Program-made: the position numbers and the translations under genes
Shown: positions 1 through 9,448 of the stretch, piece after piece
Layout of the letters: the number at the start of each line of letters is the position of its first letter
Numbering within the stretch: the stretch's first letter is position 1
Notes under the pieces: model-generated
The model's input: only the letters and a program-made list of their open reading frames with translations
Database searches by the model: none
Told to the model about the DNA's origin: nothing
From: CAXBBB01 sp963793245
GTDB lineage: Bacteria > Bacteroidota > Rhodothermia > Rhodothermales > BA12
Assembly: GCA_963793245.1 (NCBI GenBank)
Contig: CAWBZG010000005.1
Span: forward strand, 868,001 to 932,000
Reading direction: 5' to 3'
DNA: 64,000 nucleotides

Positions 1-100
1 ATGTCTCCTCCTCGCAAGAATCGAGCAGGCCGGTGCGATACAGGGCAGCGAGACGAGCAGGGTCGTCCAGCGCGTGGGGAGAGGAGGAAGGACATGCGTA
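1..100 (-). CDS. N-terminal fragment of a GAF-domain signalling protein (runs off window)
   Basis: Reading the minus strand from about position 95 downward gives DDPARLAALYRTGLLDS followed by CEEET. This strongly resembles the N-terminal motif of many GAF-domain sensor kinases and cyclases (DDPARLAALRRTGLLDS followed by PPEEAFD). The rest of the protein lies beyond the left edge. The only nearby ATG (minus-strand start at position 94) is in a different frame from the motif, so a frameshift or a non-ATG start must be assumed. The function beyond a GAF signalling protein cannot be stated. Confidence 0.35.
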
Positions 101-322
101 CAGAGACGAGAAGCCCGAAGAGTATCGGCAGGCCCGAAAGAAAGGTAACCGGCTGTTTTCCCTCGGTCCAATCGGCGCATACGGATTCACGAGATGCATT
201 CGCACACGTGCCAGCGGTTCTGACCGGAGGTTTGGAGATCCCGCAACCGGCGTTTTTTCTCGCGGATACGCGCGCTGTCGCTATTTTTCAGGCTTCCCAA
301 CTCTGCCCTTTCACCACACGCT

Positions 323-2528
323 ATGCCGCCTGAAGATCTGCCTTCGTGGATGCACGACGTGATCGCGCAGACAGAGGGCGATAGCCGGAGGGTACTGCTC
401 GAATCCGTCCTCGGCTTTACGGTTACGGGCTTCGGCGGCGAGGAAACCGAGGATGCGCGCCCGGCGAACGCCATCGCGCGCGGCCACGTGGTATGGCGCA
501 GGCGAGCCGGTCGTCGTGGCGGGGCGAACGCTGCGCCGCGTCTACGTCGCCGACGATCTGCCGCAACGCTCCTATCGTGACGAGCACAAGAGCCTGATCG
601 TCCGCTCGCTCGACGTGGCCGACTCGGGCGGCGAGCGCCCATCGTTTCTCAACTTCTGGTCTGGCTACCGCGACGCAGGCACTCGGCAGCGCGGGGCCTA
701 TCTCGACTGGCTCGCGGGCGGCGCCCAGACTCCCGTCGACAGCTACTACGCGCTGCTCTACTTCTACGGACTCGAACGCCGCTTCTTCCGCGACACCCCG
801 AGCGGCGAAGAGCGCGCCGATCTGATCGCCGAAGTCCGGCGGCTGCGGGGCGTCATGGGGACCGACCATTCGTTTCGCTACCGATCCGACGCGTTTCTGG
901 CGGCTGCCGCCGCGTTTTCACCGGAACGGCATTACCTGACCGAGCCGGACATCGAACTGCGAAGCCAGCCAAGTCATGGGCTGCTGATCGCACTCGGCCA
1001 GGCAGCGCTCGACAAAGCGCCCCTCTCGGCAGATTGGATGCTGGCGTGGCTGTACCAGGACGAACGCGTGCACAAGTCTGCGGCGGCGCGGCGCTGCCTC
1101 GACGAGGTCCGCGTGCTGTTCGGCCAGCGCTACCGCGCGCAGTTCGGCGATGGAATCGTCGTCAAGCCCGGAAAAGAGCACCTCTCGACGCTCTACCACG
1201 CCGCCTCGGGCGACTTCACCAAGGTGGCGTCGGACCACGGCGTGCCTGACGTAAGCCGCTCGCGCAAACCACTGAGCGACGCGCTGCCGCTGTTCGACAA
1301 GAGCGTCGCCGAGTTGGACGCCTACAGCCGCTGGCTCGCTCGCAACCCCGCAGATCGCGACTCGGCCCAGGCGCTGGCGCTGCTCCCGCTCGACCTCTCG
1401 CGCCAGCGGCTGGCCGATTCGTTCGACCCGTTCCTCAAATGGGTGCGCGATGCCGTCGACAGTGAGGCATTTGCCCAAGTCGACGCCGTCGATTTGGGGA
1501 CGCAGTGGCTGGGATCGTCGGGCACGCTCAACAAGTCGGGCGCACTTCCCAAGCGGCAGGCTGAACTGCTAAGCGAACTGCTCGGACGGATGGACATCGG
1601 CATCGAACCCGACGTGCGACGAGGCGGAAAGGCAGTCAAAAAAGGCCAACACGCTGTCCTGTTTCGCGCGACGGATGCCGACCTACATCGACCGTCGACG
1701 GCGTTTCGGTCGCCGAGGTTGCGCTCGTCCTGATGGCTGCTGCGGCCCACGCCGACGGTGTCGCGTCGGACGCTCAGTGCGCGCACGTCCGCGCGTTCGC
1801 CCAATCGCACGACGTACCGGCGTACGAAACCGAGCGGCTGTCGGCCCGCGCCGTCTTCCTGCTGCGCCATCCGCCCGCTCTGCGCGACGTACGATCTGCC
1901 GCCAAGAGCCTTGCCGATTCTGACACGGCAGGAGTTGTCGCACCACGCGCTACTGACGGCCAGTCTCGATGGGACGCTGACGCCCGACGCGAGCCGTACG
2001 ATCAGCAAACTGTACGAAGCGCTCAGCCTGCCCACCTCGGCGCTCTACTCCGACCTGCATGCGATGCAAACGGGCGTCGACGCGCCTACCCTCGTCCGTC
2101 CAGGCGGCAACGCATCGCTCGGGTTCGCCCTCCCCCAGCGTCCGAGCGACGCGCCCGCGCCGACGTTCACGCTCGACCTCGACGCCGTCCGCGCCAAACT
2201 CGCCGACACACACCGAGCCTCGGCTCTCCTCGCAGACGTCTTCGCCGACGAAGAGGAGACCGAAGCCGCCTCGCCTATCGCAGAGCCGGACGCCCTGCCC
2301 GGCCTCGACGCTCCCCACTCGGCGCTGACGTTGGTGCTGGTCGAACAAGCCGAGTGGTCGCGCGACACCTTTGAAGCACTGGCCAGCGAACGCGGACTGA
2401 TGTCCGGTGGCGCACTCGAAGCGATCAACGAGTGGGCGTTCGATGCGTTGGGCGACGCGCTGATCGAAGACGACGATCCGCTAACGGTGGACCTCGACGC
2501 GTGGCGCGCGTACCAGTCGGCTGCCTGA
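323..2528 (+). pseudogene. TerB_N / TerB / TerB_C domain protein, frameshifted three times
   Basis: First gene of a three-gene module. The N-terminal part from ATG 323 (MPPEDLPSWMHDVIAQ) continues in another frame from about 490 with AGEPVVVAGRTLRRVYVADD and RGAYLDWLAGG, then LYFYGLERRFF, the hallmark of the TerB_N domain. At about 1678 the frame changes again into VAEVALVLMAAAAHADGV, a TerB-like helical segment. At about 1908 it changes back, giving LTRQELSHHALLTASLDG, SKLYEALSL and a TerB_C-like acidic tail ending at 2528. Every segment is well conserved and none contains a nonsense change in its proper frame, so indel errors are more likely than decay. TerB-family domains belong to the tellurite-resistance/stress superfamily. 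In this architecture the protein is usually found beside an ATPase and a helicase, as here, and probably acts as a scaffold or sensor. It ends 24 bp before the ATPase gene. Confidence 0.75.
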
Positions 2529-2552
2529 CCCATTTCCACCGACCTCCTACCG

Positions 2553-3881
2553 ATGCAGCCCGACGACCGCCCCAAGATCCGCCCTCGCGAACGAAACGCG
2601 CTCGTCCAGGCGCTCCGCGCAGGCGTCGTGCCGCGCAGTGGGTTGCAGCACATCCAGGTGGGCCGCAGCAAAGAACTCGACGCCCTGCTGCGCAACATCG
2701 ACCACGTCTCCGACGGCGGATCGGCGGTGCGGTTCGTGATCGGCGAGTACGGCTCGGGCAAGACGTTTTTCCTCAACCTGATCCGATTGGTCGCCCTGGA
2801 GCGCGGCCTGGTCACCCTCAGCGCCGACCTCACACCGGACAAGCGGTTGCAAGCCGCAGGCGGGCAGGCGCGGGCACTCTACGCCGAGTTGATGCGCAAC
2901 CTCGCCACGCGCACCAAACCGGACGGCGGAGCGCTGCCGTCGATCGTAGAGCGGTTCGTATCGCAGGCAGCAAGTCAGGCGCAGAGCGAGGACCGTGACG
3001 TCGAAGAGGTGATCCGCGAGCGGCTGACGTCGCTCGAAGAGTTGGTGTCGGGCTACGACTTCGCTTCGGTGATCGCGCACTACTGGCGGGCACATCAGGA
3101 CGGCGACGCGGGCGGTAAGGCCGACGCGCTGCGGTGGCTACGGGCCGAATATCCCAACCGCTCGTCGGCCAAAAAGGACTTGGGCGTCTCGGCGATTATC
3201 GACGATCAGTCGTGGTACGACTACCTCAAGCTGATGGCGCGCTTCGTGCGGCTGGCGGGCTACGGCGGAGTGGTCGTCGTGCTCGACGAGGTCGTCAACC
3301 TGTACAAGATGCAGCACAAGACGGCACGGAGCCGCAACTACGAGCAGGTGCTCCGCATCGTCAACGACAGCTTGCAGGGTGTATCGGAAGGCGTGCTGAT
3401 GCTCTTCGGCGGCACACCCGAGTTCCTGATGGACCCATATCGCGGACTCTACTCGTACGAAGCCCTCCAAACACGCCTGGCCGAAAACACATTCGCCCGC
3501 GACGGCCTAGTCGACCTCTCCGGCCCGGTCATGCGCCTGCAAAACCTGTCGCCCGAGGACCTGTATGTGCTGCTCGCCAACATCCGCCGCGTGTTCGCCG
3601 AGGGCGACGACAGCAAGCACCTCATCCCCGACGACGCGCTGCAAGCGTTCATGCGCCACTGCTCCGAGCGCATCGGCGACGCCTACTTCCGCACGCCGCG
3701 CACGACCGTCCGCGCCTTCACCGATCTGCTCGCCGTGCTAGAGCAAAACCCCGACGCCGACTGGCACTCCCTCCTCGGCTCCGTCGCCCTGGCACCCGAG
3801 TCCAACCCTGACCTGGAGCCGCTGGCCGCCGGTGATGACGCGGAGGACGATGCCGATGGCCTGTCGTCGTTCACGATGTGA
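2553..3881 (+). CDS. BrxD-like (DUF2791-type) P-loop ATP-binding protein
   Basis: A 442-residue cytoplasmic P-loop ATPase. Walker A is GEYGSGKT at residues 64-71 and Walker B is VVVVLDE at about 240-246, followed by an LFGGTPEFL segment at the position of a sensor or lid. Length and motifs match the BrxD / DUF2791 ATP-binding proteins found in BREX type 2 and in TerB-associated modules. Family members are thought to be NTP-driven regulators or loaders of partner enzymes on DNA; the substrate here is unknown. The C-terminal 25 residues are acidic. It follows the TerB gene by 24 bp, so the two are probably co-transcribed. The helicase starts 474 bp downstream after a block of repeats. The frame is intact. 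Confidence 0.8.
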   Translation: MQPDDRPKIRPRERNALVQALRAGVVPRSGLQHIQVGRSKELDALLRNIDHVSDGGSAVRFVIGEYGSGKTFFLNLIRLVALERGLVTLSADLTPDKRLQAAGGQARALYAELMRNLATRTKPDGGALPSIVERFVSQAASQAQSEDRDVEEVIRERLTSLEELVSGYDFASVIAHYWRAHQDGDAGGKADALRWLRAEYPNRSSAKKDLGVSAIIDDQSWYDYLKLMARFVRLAGYGGVVVVLDEVVNLYKMQHKTARSRNYEQVLRIVNDSLQGVSEGVLMLFGGTPEFLMDPYRGLYSYEALQTRLAENTFARDGLVDLSGPVMRLQNLSPEDLYVLLANIRRVFAEGDDSKHLIPDDALQAFMRHCSERIGDAYFRTPRTTVRAFTDLLAVLEQNPDADWHSLLGSVALAPESNPDLEPLAAGDDAEDDADGLSSFTM

Positions 3882-3913
3882 TGGAGAGGTTGTGAGCGTT
3901 GAGTCAGCAAGGG

Positions 3914-3970
3914 AGATTGCCACGTCCCCCGATCAAGCCGAGGGCAGGCTGCTTCGCTCCTCGCAATGAC
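3914..3970. repeat. Palindromic intergenic repeat, family B
   Basis: One arm starts with gattgccacgtcccc and the other ends with ctcctcgcaatgac, matching the other family B copies at 6841, 29068, 30405 and 54397. The family has the general form GTCATTGCGAG...GTGGCAATC, a dyad element that I recognise from many unrelated bacterial genomes. Confidence 0.7.
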
Positions 3971-4020
3971 AAAGTGGAGAGAGGTGGAGACTTTGCGCCA
4001 ACACTCCGAGCCGACGTGTT

Positions 4021-4210
4021 TAGAATCGGCCTTAGACGATCCGGCGATCAGATGCAGAGTGGAGCGAGCGTCCGAAGAGCCGTTCGTGTCTGAGCGCAGC
4101 GTCTCGACGCGTAGCGAGTTGAACGGGTTCAGCGAACGCAGCGCCGCATCAGCCGGATCGACGTAAGCCTTGATCTTTTGGTTCTTTTGTATCAAGACAA
4201 AAGGGCCGGA
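4021..4210 (+). repeat. Composite intergenic repeat, family A, copy 1
   Basis: About 190 bp in the gap between the ATPase and helicase genes. It contains gagcgagcgtccgaag, gcgtagcgagttgaac and the terminal hairpin region cgtaagccttgatcttttgg...atcaagacaaaag. Related copies occur at 6560-6750, 23205-23410 (inverted) and 30200-30375. Together with the family B and D elements it fills the 3882-4355 gap, which otherwise holds no gene I can see. Confidence 0.65.
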
Positions 4211-4271
4211 CAACACAACCGGCACACTCACGGATCACAACTCATCACGATCTAGCCTGGCAAGTAGTTGT

Positions 4272-4297
4272 GGATCCCTGCCTTCGCAGGGACGACG
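4272..4297. repeat. Short palindromic repeat, family D
   Basis: The sequence ggatccctgccttcgcaggg is followed by acgacgg, with the stem ccctgc/gcaggg. It resembles the widespread GGATCCCTGC...GCAGGGACGACG type of intergenic palindrome. It lies about 60 bp before the helicase start codon. Confidence 0.5.
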
Positions 4298-4355
4298 GTT
4301 GGAGAGAGGCAAACCATGCGGCGCGTTATATACCGGCGTCGCCAAGACTTCTACT

Positions 4356-6539
4356 ATGCCCACAGCCTCCTCCGCCTTCGAGAGCCTCCACCCGTCGGTC
4401 CAAAAGTGGGTGTATCGCCAAAACTGGACGCACCTCCGCGATCTCCAGGAGCAAGCCATCGCCCCGATCCAGGCAGCCGAGCGCGACGTGATCCTGGCAG
4501 CCGCCACCGCGAGCGGAAAGACCGAAGCCGCCTTCTTACCCATCCTCTCGCGCCTCGCCGAACGCAAGCCCCAACCCGGCTTCGGCGTGCTCTGCGTCAG
4601 CCCGCTCAAAGCGCTGATCAACGACCAGTACGACCGGCTCGGACTGATGGGCGAAGCGACGGGCATCCCCATCCACCGCTGGCACGGCGACGTGGCGCAG
4701 AACCGAAAGACGACCGCACTGCGCAACCCAAGCGGCGTCCTGCTGATCACGCCCGAGTCGCTCGAAGCCCTGTTCGTGCGGCGCGGACTCGAAGTGCCGG
4801 GCCTGTTCGCTGGCCTCGCCTACGTCGTCGTCGACGAGTTGCACGCGTTCATGGGCGACGAGCGCGGGCGACAACTCCAGAGCCTGCTGCACCGCGTCGA
4901 CCTGGCGATTCGGCGCAGCTGTCCCCGCATCGCGCTCTCGGCCACGCTGGGCGACATGCGGCAAGCCGCCGAATACCTGCGTCCGGGCGATGGCGAGCGT
5001 GCCGTCATCATCGAAGGCAGCGGCGACACCTCCGAACTGCGGATGCAACTGCGCGGCTACGTCGAAGAGGCGCCGGACGACGACACCAACCAGCCGTCCG
5101 CTGTCGAAGCCATCGCCGATCACCTCTACCAACACCTGCGCGGACACGACAACCTCGCGTTCGCCAACAGCCGCGCGTTCGTCGAACTGCTCTCGGATCG
5201 CCTGCGCCTCAGGTGCGAAGCCGACAAAGTCCCCATCGAGTTCTTTCCGCACCACGGCAACCTGTCGCGCGAACTAAGGGAGAGCGTCGAGGCCGCGCTG
5301 GGATCGAACCGCCCGACGACCGCCGTCTGCACGTCGACGCTCGAACTGGGCATCGACGTGGGATCCGTCCACTCAATTGCGCAGATCGGCCCGCCGCCAT
5401 CCGTCGCCAGTTTGCGCCAACGCTTGGGGCGATCCGGTCGGCGAGCAGGTGAGGCGGCGATCCTGCGGATGTACGTTACCGAGCCTCCGACGACGGGCGA
5501 CGACCGAGCCGACGTAGCGCTCCGCCTCAAACTCGTCCAGTCGATTGCGATGGTCGACTTGCTGCTCGACCGCTGGTACGAGCCGCCCGGCGAGCAGGCG
5601 CTCCACCTGTCGACGCTCGTGCAGCAGGTACTCTCGATGATCGCCCAGCACGGCGGCGCTCGGGCCAATCAGCTATTCTCCGTGCTGTGCGCCCACGGCC
5701 CCTTTCGACGCGTCACGCCTGCGCTGTTCGGCGACTTGCTGCGCTGTTTGGGAAAAGGCGACGTGCTCCACCAGTCGAGCGACGGGACGCTGATGTTGGG
5801 TCCAGTCGGCGAGCGGCTGACGGGTCACTACTCGTTCTACGCTGCGTTTGCGACTCAGGACGAATACCGACTGGTCTGCGGCGGATCGTCGCTCGGAACG
5901 CTGCCAGTCACCTACGCCGTCATGCCCGGCATGCATTTGGTGTTCGCGGGCAAGCGGTGGAAAGTCCTCGCAGTCGAGCAGAGCGAAAAGCGCATCACGG
6001 TCGAAGCCGGACCTGCAGGAACGGCGCCCTCATTCGGAACGAGCGTCGGCGGCCTGCACACACGCGTCGTCCAGCAGATGAAGGGCGTCTACGAGCGCGA
6101 CGACGCACCCGGCTACCTCGACGCCCGAGCTAACACGCTGCTCTCCCAGGGTCGCCGCCAATACGCTGCGCTGAAGCTGGCCGACCGCGCCCTCGTCCCA
6201 GCAGGCGAAGACACGCTGCTCTTCCCCTGGCTAGGCAGCCGCGCTCTCGACGCACTCGCCTTGGCGCTTGCCCATTCAGGAGTCGCCCCTGAGCGCTACC
6301 CGATCCACCTGTCCGTTCCCACGTCCGCCGCCGATCTCAAAGCGCGCCTCCGCTTGCTCGCCCGCCGCGATCCGTCCGACCCTGCCGTTCTCGCCGACCT
6401 CGCCCAAAACAAAGCGACCGAAAAGCACCATCGCCTCCTCTCCGACGACCTCCTCAGCGCCGACTACGCCTCGTCCCACCTCGACGTAGCCGAAGCGTGG
6501 GAGTGGCTGCGCGCGTGGGCGCGGACGAAGGCGGTATAG
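4356..6539 (+). CDS. Lhr/BrxHI-like DEAD/DEAH-box superfamily II helicase
   Basis: A 727-residue helicase, third gene of the TerB-ATPase-helicase module. Residues 31-56 carry a Q-like motif and the Walker A variant ATASGKT; DELH (motif II) is at 160-163, SATLGD (motif III) at 195-200, and QRLGRSGRR (motif VI) at 355-363. STLELGIDVG (motif V) precedes it. The ERGRQL segment after DELH and the long C-terminal region are typical of Lhr-like and BrxHI-like helicases. I chose ATG 4356 because conservation begins there (MPTASSAFESLHPSVQKWVY); the longer frame back to 4170 only translates repeat DNA. It presumably unwinds or translocates on nucleic acid with the neighbouring ATPase. The frame is intact. 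Confidence 0.85.
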   Translation: MPTASSAFESLHPSVQKWVYRQNWTHLRDLQEQAIAPIQAAERDVILAAATASGKTEAAFLPILSRLAERKPQPGFGVLCVSPLKALINDQYDRLGLMGEATGIPIHRWHGDVAQNRKTTALRNPSGVLLITPESLEALFVRRGLEVPGLFAGLAYVVVDELHAFMGDERGRQLQSLLHRVDLAIRRSCPRIALSATLGDMRQAAEYLRPGDGERAVIIEGSGDTSELRMQLRGYVEEAPDDDTNQPSAVEAIADHLYQHLRGHDNLAFANSRAFVELLSDRLRLRCEADKVPIEFFPHHGNLSRELRESVEAALGSNRPTTAVCTSTLELGIDVGSVHSIAQIGPPPSVASLRQRLGRSGRRAGEAAILRMYVTEPPTTGDDRADVALRLKLVQSIAMVDLLLDRWYEPPGEQALHLSTLVQQVLSMIAQHGGARANQLFSVLCAHGPFRRVTPALFGDLLRCLGKGDVLHQSSDGTLMLGPVGERLTGHYSFYAAFATQDEYRLVCGGSSLGTLPVTYAVMPGMHLVFAGKRWKVLAVEQSEKRITVEAGPAGTAPSFGTSVGGLHTRVVQQMKGVYERDDAPGYLDARANTLLSQGRRQYAALKLADRALVPAGEDTLLFPWLGSRALDALALALAHSGVAPERYPIHLSVPTSAADLKARLRLLARRDPSDPAVLADLAQNKATEKHHRLLSDDLLSADYASSHLDVAEAWEWLRAWARTKAV

Positions 6540-6559
6540 ACAGGACGCGCTATTAGGGC

Positions 6560-6750
6560 TTGTCTGAAATAGCGGCCTGATCTCGGTCCGGCGAAAAAGA
6601 CGCGGAGAGAGCGAGCGTCAAGAAAAGCTGCTGTTTGAGCGAACGCAGAGAGCGAGTTTGCAGGTTTCCAGCGAGTGATCGCAGTGTCAGCCGGAGCGAG
6701 TCCAGCCTTGATCTTTTGCTTCCTTTTGCATCAAGGCAAAAGAAGGCCCC
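6560..6750 (+). repeat. Composite intergenic repeat, family A, copy 2
   Basis: Same organisation as the copy at 4021: gcgaaaaagacgcggagaga, gctgtttgagcgaacgc, gagcgagtttgcagg, then ccagccttgatcttttgctt and the closing arm gcatcaaggcaaaag. It occupies most of the gap 6540-6905, which contains no recognisable gene apart from this element and the next one. Confidence 0.65.
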
Positions 6751-6840
6751 GCGCAGCGGACATGAAGCACCATCCTTTAACCCGTATCAAGCCGGAGAGC
6801 AGCGTCATTGTACTATCCGACTTCGGTAGTCAACTCAGAT

Positions 6841-6872
6841 TGACACGTCGCTTCGCTCCTCGCAATGACGAA
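6841..6872. repeat. Palindromic intergenic repeat, family B (half copy)
   Basis: The sequence acacgtcgcttcgctcctcg followed by caatgacgaag matches one arm of the family B dyad. Only one arm is present here. Confidence 0.6.
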
Positions 6873-6905
6873 GTGAGTGGTTGTAGCCGGACCTGGAATA
6901 CCTCG

Positions 6906-7643
6906 CTATGCTTCCTCCACGCGCGGCTTCTTCCCCGGCCACACGCACAAGTCGTACACCGGGCACCGCTCGCACGCCGGATTGCGCCAGTAGCAGCAGC
7001 GTTGGCCATGCAGCATCAGCGCCTCGTGGTGGTCATAGACGGTCTGCGCATCCCAATCGCGCGGCAGCAGTTCGGCGAGCAGATCGTGCGACGGACCGAC
7101 CGCGACCTTTTCGCCGATCAAGCCCAGCCGTTGCGCCACGCGATGGTGGTGGCTGTCGACCGGTAGGGCGGCGATGCGCAGGTTGCTGAACAGCAAGACG
7201 GCGGCGCTCGTTTTAGGGCCGATGCCTTTGATCCGTTCGAGCCATTTGCGCGCGCGGGCGGCAGGCCAATCGGCCAGGGCGTCGAGCGAGAGGCCATCGG
7301 TTTCGGGGGCGTCGCGGATGGCGGTCAGCACCTGCTGGATGCGCGGCGCTTTCTGCTCGGGCCACGTGGCGGCGGAGATGGCAGTCTCTATCTCTGCGAT
7401 CGGCGCGTCGATCACATCGTCCCACGTCGGAAAGCGTGCACGGAGCGATGTGTAGGCGCGTCCGCTGTCGGCGTTTTTGGTGCGGTGGGAGAGTAAGGCC
7501 GACACGAGTTCGCTCAGCGGGTCCTTGTCCGAGAAATAGGCGATGGGGCAACCGTACGCCTCGCACAGCCGCTCGTGAACGTCGAGCGCTCGGCGCCGCA
7601 GCGCATCGGGATCGGCAAGAGCAGAGTCGAACAGATTGGACAT
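6906..7643 (-). CDS. Endonuclease III-like HhH-GPD DNA glycosylase with FeS cluster
   Basis: A 245-residue base-excision-repair glycosylase/AP lyase. The helix-hairpin-helix is IKGIGPKTSAAVL, with the candidate catalytic lysine K144. The conserved aspartate follows in VDSHHHRV (D163). The C-terminus has four cysteines C217, C224, C227 and C233 with spacing 6-2-5, the classic 4Fe-4S cluster loop. The lysine points to a bifunctional Nth-type enzyme rather than MutY. Substrate range (oxidised pyrimidines versus other lesions) cannot be read from sequence, and the SHHH stretch after the aspartate differs from E. coli Nth. I prefer ATG at 7643 (MSNLFDSALAD) over an upstream ATG at 7688, whose extra residues look non-conserved. 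Confidence 0.85.
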   Translation of the reverse strand: MSNLFDSALADPDALRRRALDVHERLCEAYGCPIAYFSDKDPLSELVSALLSHRTKNADSGRAYTSLRARFPTWDDVIDAPIAEIETAISAATWPEQKAPRIQQVLTAIRDAPETDGLSLDALADWPAARARKWLERIKGIGPKTSAAVLLFSNLRIAALPVDSHHHRVAQRLGLIGEKVAVGPSHDLLAELLPRDWDAQTVYDHHEALMLHGQRCCYWRNPACERCPVYDLCVWPGKKPRVEEA

Positions 7644-7730
7644 GCCCCTACCACGCAGGCGCGACGAACGCTGTTCAGCGGGCGCCACATCGGTACGGAT
7701 GCGTCGATTTCGTACCGTGGAGAGCGCAGG

Positions 7731-8684
7731 CTAAAAGATGTCGACCAGATCGAGGTGACGCAGGTAGCGGCCGGGGCTTTCGCGGAAGTCGCGCAGGAGT
7801 AGGTCGAAGTCGGTCAGCGTCGAGTCCATGCGCAGGTAGAGCGTCGAGTCCCCGAGCAGGCTGGCGATGTTGCCGCCGCCACTGCCGACGAACAGGGAGT
7901 CAAGCCGCTGCGACGAGCGGGTTAGGGCTTGCAAGCCGGGTTGCAAATCGGCGAGCGTCTGGTCGGCGCGGGACGAGGCGTTGGCGAGGCTGCGCAGGAT
8001 GGCGGCGAGCGAGTCGGCGTTGGCGTCTGAGTCGCGGGCGAGGGCTGCGGTAAGCACTTCGGTGTTGGCCGTGATCCGGTCGATGCGGCGCTCCTGCGAT
8101 TCGGCGATGCGCGTCAGGGCGGCGGTGGCGCGCGACAGGTCGGCGAGCGTTTGGCGCAGGTCGCTGTTAGGATCGGCGAGCAGGCGTTCGGTCGCCGACA
8201 GCGTGGCCGTCGCCGTGGCGGTCAGCGTATCGACGCGGCCCAGCAACAGCGGGCCGGACTCTTGGGCGCGCGTGAGGATCGAAGGCGTCGGGTCGGTCTG
8301 GATTTCGGATCCGTCGGGCAGCAGCGGAGCGCCGGGCGGCGGCGCCTCCAAGTCGAGCGTGACGCTTCCTAACGCCGCGACGCCGCCGACGGTCGCCAGC
8401 GTACCCCGCATGATCGGCGTTCCGTCGTTGACCGTCAGATCGACCTGCACACGGCTCGTCTGCGCGTCGAATGCGACCTGCGTCACGCGACCGACCGGCA
8501 CGCCGTTGAGCTTGACTTCCGATCCCGTGACCAGTCCGCCCGTCTGCTCCATCCGCACGAAATACGAGTCGACGCCTGCGAACAGCGGCAGCCCGTCGAA
8601 GAAGCGAACGCCGAGCAGCACGACGATCAAGGTGGCGACGAGGGCGAGGCCGACGAGGACTTCGGTTCCGAGTTTGGAGCGCAT
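7731..8684 (-). CDS. mlaD: MlaD/MCE-family lipid-transport substrate-binding protein
   Basis: A 317-residue protein with one N-terminal membrane helix (about residues 10-29, VLVGLALVATLIVVLLGVRF) and an MCE domain marked by TGGLVTGSEVKLNGVPVGRV. A long alpha-helical C-terminal part, rich in Thr, Ala and Leu, follows. This is the periplasmic ring-forming component of an MCE (Mla/Tgt-like) ABC transporter that moves lipids between the inner and outer membranes. Its ATG overlaps the stop codon of the ATPase gene (ATGA), so the three mla genes form one operon transcribed on the minus strand. Confidence 0.88.
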   Translation of the reverse strand: MRSKLGTEVLVGLALVATLIVVLLGVRFFDGLPLFAGVDSYFVRMEQTGGLVTGSEVKLNGVPVGRVTQVAFDAQTSRVQVDLTVNDGTPIMRGTLATVGGVAALGSVTLDLEAPPPGAPLLPDGSEIQTDPTPSILTRAQESGPLLLGRVDTLTATATATLSATERLLADPNSDLRQTLADLSRATAALTRIAESQERRIDRITANTEVLTAALARDSDANADSLAAILRSLANASSRADQTLADLQPGLQALTRSSQRLDSLFVGSGGGNIASLLGDSTLYLRMDSTLTDFDLLLRDFRESPGRYLRHLDLVDIF

Positions 8685-9448
8685 CAGGTCGTGGTAGAGG
8701 TGAGGTCGGGGCGTCCGATCTGGTATTCGCTGGCCCGTACGAACGAGAGCAGGATGTCGTCGGTCGCGCGGTGCAGGTCGTCGGGCGTGCCGGTCCAGTG
8801 CAGCGTCCCTTCGTGGACGAACGCGATCCGGTCGGCGACGCTCAGGACGGCGTGCATGTCGTGCGTCACGACGACACTTGTAATGCCCAGCGTGTCGGCC
8901 AGGCGGGTGATGACTTCGTTGACGGTGTCCGACGTCTGCGGGTCGAGTCCGCTCGTAGGCTCGTCGTAGAGGATGTAGCGCGGTTCGAGCGCGATGGCGC
9001 GGGCGAGGGCAGCGCGCTTCTGCATGCCACCGCTGATCTCGCTCGGCTTGCGGTCCGCCGCCTCGGTCATCAACACGAGTTCGAGGCAGACCGCGACGCG
9101 CTCGGCGACCTGGGCAGGCGTCATCCGGGTAAACATCTCCAACGGAAACGCGACGTTCTCGGCGATGGTCTCCGAGTCGAACAACGCGCCGCCCTGAAAC
9201 AGCATCCCAAAGCCCTGCCGGATTTTGCGCAGTTCGCGGTACGAAACGGTCGTCAAGTCATCGCCATCGACGCGGACCGTACCGACATCGGGCTTGAGCA
9301 GGCCGATCAGGTGCTTCATCAAGACGCTCTTCCCCGAACCGCTTCGCCCGATGATCGCCAGCGTCTCGCCGTCGCGCACGTCGAGGTCGATGTCGTAGAG
9401 CACCTGACGACCGTCGAATGATTTGCACAGGTTGCGGACTTCGATCAC
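8684..9448 (-). CDS. mlaF: MlaF-family ABC transporter ATPase
   Basis: A 254-residue ABC ATPase. Walker A is GRSGSGKS at 34-41, the Q-loop lies in MLFQGGALFDS, the signature is SEISGGMQKRAALARA, and Walker B is YILYDEPTSGLDP, followed by VVVTHDMHAV (H-loop). The FQGGALFDS and GGMQKR variants are characteristic of Mla/Ttg2A-type ATPases. The start is taken as GTG 9448, overlapping the mlaE stop (GTGA), which gives the expected IEVRNLCKSF N-terminus. It powers lipid transport with the MlaE permease and MlaD. Confidence 0.9.
   Translation of the reverse strand: MIEVRNLCKSFDGRQVLYDIDLDVRDGETLAIIGRSGSGKSVLMKHLIGLLKPDVGTVRVDGDDLTTVSYRELRKIRQGFGMLFQGGALFDSETIAENVAFPLEMFTRMTPAQVAERVAVCLELVLMTEAADRKPSEISGGMQKRAALARAIALEPRYILYDEPTSGLDPQTSDTVNEVITRLADTLGITSVVVTHDMHAVLSVADRIAFVHEGTLHWTGTPDDLHRATDDILLSFVRASEYQIGRPDLTSTTT

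Noticed and set aside
1..333. 110-codon plus-strand frame at the left edge
   Set aside because: No motif, atypical composition, and the minus strand there carries the GAF N-terminal motif.
2432..2998. 188-codon plus-strand frame linking the TerB and ATPase genes
   Set aside because: Overlaps the true ends and starts in another frame and is Arg/Pro-rich; no similarity.
4170..4355. Longer N-terminus for the helicase
   Set aside because: The TTG at 4170 and following codons lie in repeat DNA; conservation begins at ATG 4356.
323..6539. Complete BREX system
   Set aside because: No PglX, PglZ, BrxC/PglY or Lon-like gene is present in the window; only BrxD/BrxHI-like genes occur.
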